NCBI RefSeq assembly: GCF_000022545.1
Contig: NC_012883.1
Coordinates: 1,604,276-1,668,275, forward strand
Length of the DNA: 64,000 bases
Source of the DNA: Thermococcus sibiricus MM 739
Lineage (GTDB): Archaea; Methanobacteriota_B; Thermococci; Thermococcales; Thermococcaceae
Reading direction: 5' to 3'
Shown: positions 60,258 through 64,000 of the stretch, piece after piece
Layout: every line of letters begins with the position of its first letter
Position numbering within the stretch: the stretch's first letter is position 1
Made by a program: the position numbers and the translations under genes
Notes under the pieces: model-generated
Database searches by the model: none
The model's input: only the letters and a program-made list of their open reading frames with translations
Told to the model about the DNA's origin: nothing

Positions 60258-62500
60258 TTTTCTTCACCTCTTATCTTTTCTCCATAAAATACCTGAAGTA
60301 GAGCAGGTGTCACAGTGAAAGCGGCAAACATTGAAGCAAATATTCCGATTGCTAAAGTCTTTCCAAAATCATGTATTGCGGTAAGCTCCCCGCTAAGAAG
60401 GGCTAAAAATCCTCCACCTGTTGTTAACGCTCCGATCAAGATTCCTGGCCCAACTCCTTCAAGGGCAGATATAATGGGATGGGGATTACCCTCTCTAAGC
60501 TCCTCTAAAAATCTATGAGTGAGATGCATTCCGTAATCCACTCCAAGGCCAACAATCATTGAGATAACCCCAGCCAAGGTTTGACTGAAAGGTATTCCAG
60601 CAAGCCCCATGTAACCAACCGTCCAAAGAGCTCCAAGGAACATTGGAAGTATCATCGCAATGGAAACCAGGGGCCTTCTAAAGAGGAGAACCACAATTAT
60701 CACCACAAAGATACTCCCGTAGGTGGATATCCTACCAAGTTCTTGGTTTGTGAGCCCATCTAAAACATAGGTCAGATATAAATCACCGGCCGGCCTTATC
60801 TCAACTCCCGGTGGAAAATCTGCATTTTTTGCTTGCTCTTCAAAGTATTGCATAATCTCTCTGAAATTTTCAGGATTGGTTCCGCCAAAGTTTCCCTTTA
60901 CCTGGATTAAAGTCATCGAATAGTCACCACTTATGGGAGCTGAACTTTCTTTAATAATATCCTTTATTCTTTCCTTATCCTCAGGAATGTAGCCATATTT
61001 TTGAACAACAATATCTGCTATACTGTTAGTCTCAAAGACATTGTTGTAATGAGAATCTGCAAGTATCTCTTGTTCAAAGCGGTAAATATCCCTAACTATT
61101 GCTGGATCTCTAACATCATCCGCACTTACAATAATATCAACTTCATCCTGACCGCCAAATTCATATCTAACGTCTTTCATTGCCTCAATCTCGGGTATCC
61201 CTTCAGGAATCATCTTCTCAAGCCTAACTTCCGTTGTTACCTGAGTTAAACCGTACAAGAACACAAGGGTAAGGATAAATACAACGGTCAAGATTGTTTT
61301 TGGGTGATTTTTAATTAAATTCCCCATTTTATGGAAAAAATTGGCAATAAAACCGGAATGCGCCCTTATTTCGGGAACTTCATATTCTCCCTTAATCTTC
61401 TTCACTATATCTTCGTGGAGTATTACGAGTGAGGGAGTTATTACAACCGCATTTATCACTGCTAAACTGAGGCCCATTATTAAAACTCCACTTAACCTTT
61501 GAAGAGAAGGCAGAATAGAAAGGCTTAATGCAGAAAACCCGGCTATGGTTGTTAATGCTGCTCCCAAGAGGGCTTTCCCTGTTTCCGCTATCGCTTCTTC
61601 CGCAGCTTCCTCTATGGCCATTCCCTTTTTCCTTTCCTCATAATAACGATTAGTCACGTGGACGCCATAGTCAATTCCCATTCCAACTATCATGGCCCCA
61701 ACTACAGTAGTCACCATGTCTATTGGAATCCCAAGAAGTCCCATAAAACCAAGGGTCATGACTACACCGAATACCAGGGGTATCAATGGAAGCATCGCCC
61801 TAACAACAGATTTATAGAAATACACCAAAAGTGCCGCAACAAACAGAAAAGCAATCGCCATAGTCCTGTTTAAGTCGCTTTGAAGCATTTTCAGGATTCT
61901 ATAAGCAATTCCAATTGTTCCGGTTTGAATGACCTCAACGTTCTTGGGAAAGTTTACTTCATTTATATCTCTCTCAATATCCTGGTAGATCCTCTCAACA
62001 GCCTGAGCTCCGGAACCAGCTGTTAACGTGGCTACGACAAGCGTTGTTCTATAATCAGAGCTTATAAACCCTTGAACTGCTTCTGGAGGCAGAGTGTTTA
62101 AAACAAACTTAACCTCTTCCTCGTTTTCAGGTAATCTACCTAGAACCTGGATAAAAATATCAGCAATACTGATTGTATCCGTCACATATTCATGAACCCT
62201 TAAGCGCTCTTCAAGCTCGTGAATAGATCGTATCACTTCTGGGTCCCTTATATCATAAACTCCTTCTTCTTCAATTGAGTTTACTTTGACGATTATTAAA
62301 GCAGAATCTCCGCTTTGAAATTCATTTTTAAGTGTCAAATAGTCCTTAACAGCGGGTAAATCTTGAGGAAGCTGTTTGGTCAAATCGCTTTCAAACTCCA
62401 GCTGCTGGATACCATAAATTGATACAATAAGTAAGAACATTGCAACTAATGAAAATGCTATCCGATATTCTACTATTATCTTCGCGAGCCTTTTGAGCAT
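60254..62500 (-). CDS. RND-superfamily (MMPL/SSD-type) transporter
   Basis: This encodes 748 residues. Two repeats each have one helix, a large outer domain and a block of five helices, giving 12 helices in total. The acidic TM4-type motifs are GAMIVGMGIDYGVHVTNRYYEE and its duplicate MIVGLGVDYGMHLTHRFLEE. It is similar to archaeal HpnN/MmpL-like exporters, which use an ion gradient to move lipids or proteins. No adaptor or outer-membrane partner exists in archaea, and the surface protein downstream is the likely partner. AGGTGAGTA precedes the ATG. Confidence 0.88.
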   Translation of the reverse strand: MLKRLAKIIVEYRIAFSLVAMFLLIVSIYGIQQLEFESDLTKQLPQDLPAVKDYLTLKNEFQSGDSALIIVKVNSIEEEGVYDIRDPEVIRSIHELEERLRVHEYVTDTISIADIFIQVLGRLPENEEEVKFVLNTLPPEAVQGFISSDYRTTLVVATLTAGSGAQAVERIYQDIERDINEVNFPKNVEVIQTGTIGIAYRILKMLQSDLNRTMAIAFLFVAALLVYFYKSVVRAMLPLIPLVFGVVMTLGFMGLLGIPIDMVTTVVGAMIVGMGIDYGVHVTNRYYEERKKGMAIEEAAEEAIAETGKALLGAALTTIAGFSALSLSILPSLQRLSGVLIMGLSLAVINAVVITPSLVILHEDIVKKIKGEYEVPEIRAHSGFIANFFHKMGNLIKNHPKTILTVVFILTLVFLYGLTQVTTEVRLEKMIPEGIPEIEAMKDVRYEFGGQDEVDIIVSADDVRDPAIVRDIYRFEQEILADSHYNNVFETNSIADIVVQKYGYIPEDKERIKDIIKESSAPISGDYSMTLIQVKGNFGGTNPENFREIMQYFEEQAKNADFPPGVEIRPAGDLYLTYVLDGLTNQELGRISTYGSIFVVIIVVLLFRRPLVSIAMILPMFLGALWTVGYMGLAGIPFSQTLAGVISMIVGLGVDYGMHLTHRFLEELREGNPHPIISALEGVGPGILIGALTTGGGFLALLSGELTAIHDFGKTLAIGIFASMFAAFTVTPALLQVFYGEKIRGEEK

Positions 62501-62891
62501 TTACTCACCTCTGAACTTTTGGAATTTTCCGAAAGATTTAGATGATTGACATTTAAAAACTTTGCTGGGTTTGAAAGTCGTTTTCTCTGTATCCTTATTA
62601 TGTCTTTAAACATCCCTATAAGGAAATATTTAAAGAATGGGGACTAAACGTGGATTTAAACCAAGTAAAGGACCTGAACCTTTGGATGTTAATCGAATGG
62701 ATGAGTGTGAATCGTACCCAGCGCTATCACTAATTGAAACATATTAGAGAGGTGTATCGTTATACCAAAGGTGGAGATTAAAAATGAAAGTCATGATAAA
62801 TTTGTTCCACTGAAGAAGGAGTGATTTCTCCTTTATTTTTATCTTTTTGTTGTTTGTAAGATCCTTTCCAAAAGGGGAGATTTTTGGGGAA
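62501..62891. other. Gene-free region with coding-like remnants and a hairpin
   Basis: On the plus strand a start-less frame from about 62566 reads YVFKHPYKEIFKEWG, then NLWMLIEWM, and stops near 62730. Another frame ends IVIPKVEIKNESHDKFVPLK at the TGA near 62824. Both look like pieces of a decayed gene, but no family is recognised. AAGGAG and CTCCTT (about 62816-62835) form a short hairpin followed by a T-rich run, possibly a terminator. Confidence 0.25.
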
Positions 62892-63080
62892 GGTTTTAAA
62901 TACTCCAAAATATAACATGATAATAATTTAGGAACAGCTGAATGACTGGACAACCCGTAAGGGTTGGTGTAAAAGTAGCCCCCGATTCCGGGAGGATAGG
63001 GGGTATTGGCCGTGTGAACCGGCCTGTGGAGGGTAACCCCCCCACGAAACTCCTTGCGTAAGCATGGAGTAGTTCACTTA
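62892..63080 (+). mobile_element. Solitary TnpB 3'-end / IS605 right-end relic with own promoter (omega-RNA-like)
   Basis: A TATA box GGTTTTAAATACTCC (62892-62906) precedes a strongly GC-rich, foldable stretch. Stems include AACCC/GGGTT, CCCCCGATT with AGGGGG, GGCCG/CGGCC and GGAGGGTAACCCCCC. It ends with hairpin ACTCC...GGAGT followed by AGTTCAC (to 63079). It also contains a 39-codon frame (62942-63061, VGVKVAPDSGRIGG, then VEGNPPTKLLA) that resembles the C-terminus of archaeal IS605-type TnpB. The combination matches the tnpB 3' end plus right end that yields omega-RNA, here without the rest of tnpB. The family call is from memory. Confidence 0.5.
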
Positions 63081-63114
63081 TACTTTCAATCCATTTTCAA
63101 GTGAGGTGGTGGAG

Positions 63115-63303
63115 ATGCCGACCATAATTATTGAAGGCCCATCAATTAGTGTTGAGAAGAAAAGGGAGCTTGTGAAAAGGTTTACCGAGGTAGCGTCGGA
63201 GGTTTACGGGATAGAACACATAACCGTTCTTATAAAGGAGAACCCACCCGAGAATGTGGGTATTAATGGGGAACTACTGTTAGACAGGAAAAGAAAACAA
63301 TGA
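63115..63303 (+). CDS. 4-Oxalocrotonate tautomerase-like protein
   Basis: This encodes 62 residues from the ATG at 63115, with GGTGGTGGAG directly upstream. The N-terminus is MPTIIIEGPSIS. Removal of Met would expose Pro1, the catalytic base of this superfamily. The helix VEKKRELVKRFTEVASEVYG and strand HITVLIKE are typical. The substrate is unknown. It is followed 10 bases later by a radical SAM gene. Confidence 0.85.
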   Translation: MPTIIIEGPSISVEKKRELVKRFTEVASEVYGIEHITVLIKENPPENVGINGELLLDRKRKQ

Positions 63304-63313
63304 GGCAGTAAAA

Positions 63314-64000
63314 ATGAAAATTGTCCTTGTGAGGACAAATCCAGGAGAAAGCGGATATGCCTCGGCCTATGGTTACATTGCTCCTTCTTTAGGCCTTGTA
63401 TCCTTAGCTGGGGCTGTTAAAGATATTGCAGAGGTAAAGATAATAGATGCAGAAGCGAAAAACCTCACTGAGGAGGAGACTATAGAGGAAATAGCTACCT
63501 TTAACCCCGACGTTGTAGGCTTCACCACCATAGCATCTACCTACGTAAACCCCTCTATAATGATTGTCAGAAAAATGAAGGAGAGAGGAATTAATCCCAT
63601 CATCGTTTTTGGTGGGCACCATGCAACATTCACTTACCCCCTTATATTAAGAGAAGGAATTGACTTTGTGGTCATAGGAGAGGGAGAGCAGACATTTAGG
63701 GAGATCATTGAGAGGCTAAAAGAAGGAAAAGATATTAGAAGTGTTAGAGGCATAGCATACAGAGATGGGCAAAAAGTTAACGTTTCTTATCGAGAACCCA
63801 TTGTTAACCTTGACAATTTGCCGATACCTGCCTACGATTTACTTGATCCAGATGTATATAAAGCGAGCATTGTTGGAAAAAACGTGAGAATTGCCTCCAT
63901 AGAAACTTCCAGGGGATGTCCCTACAACTGTGAGTTTTGCAGTGCTTCAGCCATGTGGGGACATGCTTGGAGGTTTAAGAGCAACGAGCGTGTTGTTGAT
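63314..64000 (+). CDS. B12-binding radical SAM protein, partial (cut by window edge)
   Basis: The ATG at 63314 opens a frame that runs off the right edge after 229 residues. The N-terminal cobalamin-binding-like Rossmann domain has DVVGFTTIASTYVNPSIMIV and VFGGHHATFT. The radical SAM motif SRGCPYNCEFCSAS holds the three cysteines for the 4Fe-4S cluster. Class B methyltransferases and related enzymes have this layout. The substrate is unknown. It is probably in one operon with the tautomerase. Confidence 0.85.
   Translation, partial: MKIVLVRTNPGESGYASAYGYIAPSLGLVSLAGAVKDIAEVKIIDAEAKNLTEEETIEEIATFNPDVVGFTTIASTYVNPSIMIVRKMKERGINPIIVFGGHHATFTYPLILREGIDFVVIGEGEQTFREIIERLKEGKDIRSVRGIAYRDGQKVNVSYREPIVNLDNLPIPAYDLLDPDVYKASIVGKNVRIASIETSRGCPYNCEFCSASAMWGHAWRFKSNERVVD

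Overview
The window comes from a hyperthermophilic archaeon of the order Thermococcales. It is most like a low-GC Thermococcus or a close relative. The evidence is the gene content: an A-type ATP synthase operon with a four-helix c subunit, ADP-forming acyl-CoA synthetase, indolepyruvate ferredoxin oxidoreductase, archaeosine synthase, SecD/SecF, a two-domain dolichol-phosphate mannosyltransferase and ribosomal protein L41e. Typical archaeal signals agree: GGTGA-type ribosome sites, TATA boxes about 25 bases before transcript starts, and a leaderless kae1. All identifications come from reading the sequence. No database search was run.

Layout. 0-7 kb: a cut MazG-like pyrophosphohydrolase, iorA (without iorB beside it), a DUF4152-like gene with dph6, ino1, and an AlaX-type alanyl-tRNA editing protein. 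7-15.6 kb: the nine-gene A-ATP synthase operon H-I-K-E-C-F-A-B-D on the minus strand. 15.7-24.9 kb: secF-secD-trkA, speH, a KaiC-like ATPase (UPF0273) with a winged/coiled-coil partner, NIP7-like and YkgJ-like genes, elp3, and a Nif3-like gene. 25-33 kb: an accessory stretch with secreted and membrane proteins on the plus strand (including a C39-like cysteine peptidase beside a polytopic membrane protein) around alaS, plus a C/D box guide RNA read from its boxes. 33-40 kb: nitrilase, L41e, a phosphoesterase, a helix-turn-helix regulator behind a perfect palindrome, an M28 peptidase, a second KaiC-like ATPase with a different partner, DPM synthase, tRNA-Pro(CGG) and an Sfm1-like SPOUT methyltransferase. 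40.2-43.1 kb: a decayed accessory island with a frameshifted nucleotidyltransferase, a broken PIN-domain toxin, an IS605-type right-end relic, and a DUF4143 ATPase behind two identical-spacing operators. 43-56.5 kb: arcS, a coiled-coil protein, an SDH-type protease split by an in-frame stop, carbamate kinase, an FAD desaturase-like enzyme, coaD, an acyl-CoA synthetase alpha subunit, kae1, nadK, a flippase-like membrane protein and an NSUN-type RNA methyltransferase. 56.6-62.5 kb: an envelope operon of an RND-type transporter, a frameshifted surface repeat protein and a LEA14-like protein. 62.5-64 kb: a solitary IS605/TnpB 3'-end relic with its own TATA box, a tautomerase, and a radical SAM/B12-type gene cut by the window edge.

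The core genes cover energy conservation (ATP synthase, ADP-forming synthetase, 2-oxoacid oxidation), translation quality and RNA modification (AlaS/AlaX, Elp3, Kae1, ArcS, NSUN, Dph6, NIP7, L41e, guide RNA), and envelope biogenesis (SecDF, DPMS, RND operon). The most unusual signals are the split membrane protease, the solitary TnpB/omega-RNA-like relics, the double-operator ATPase, the C39-like peptidase pair, and the RND/surface-protein/LEA14 operon.
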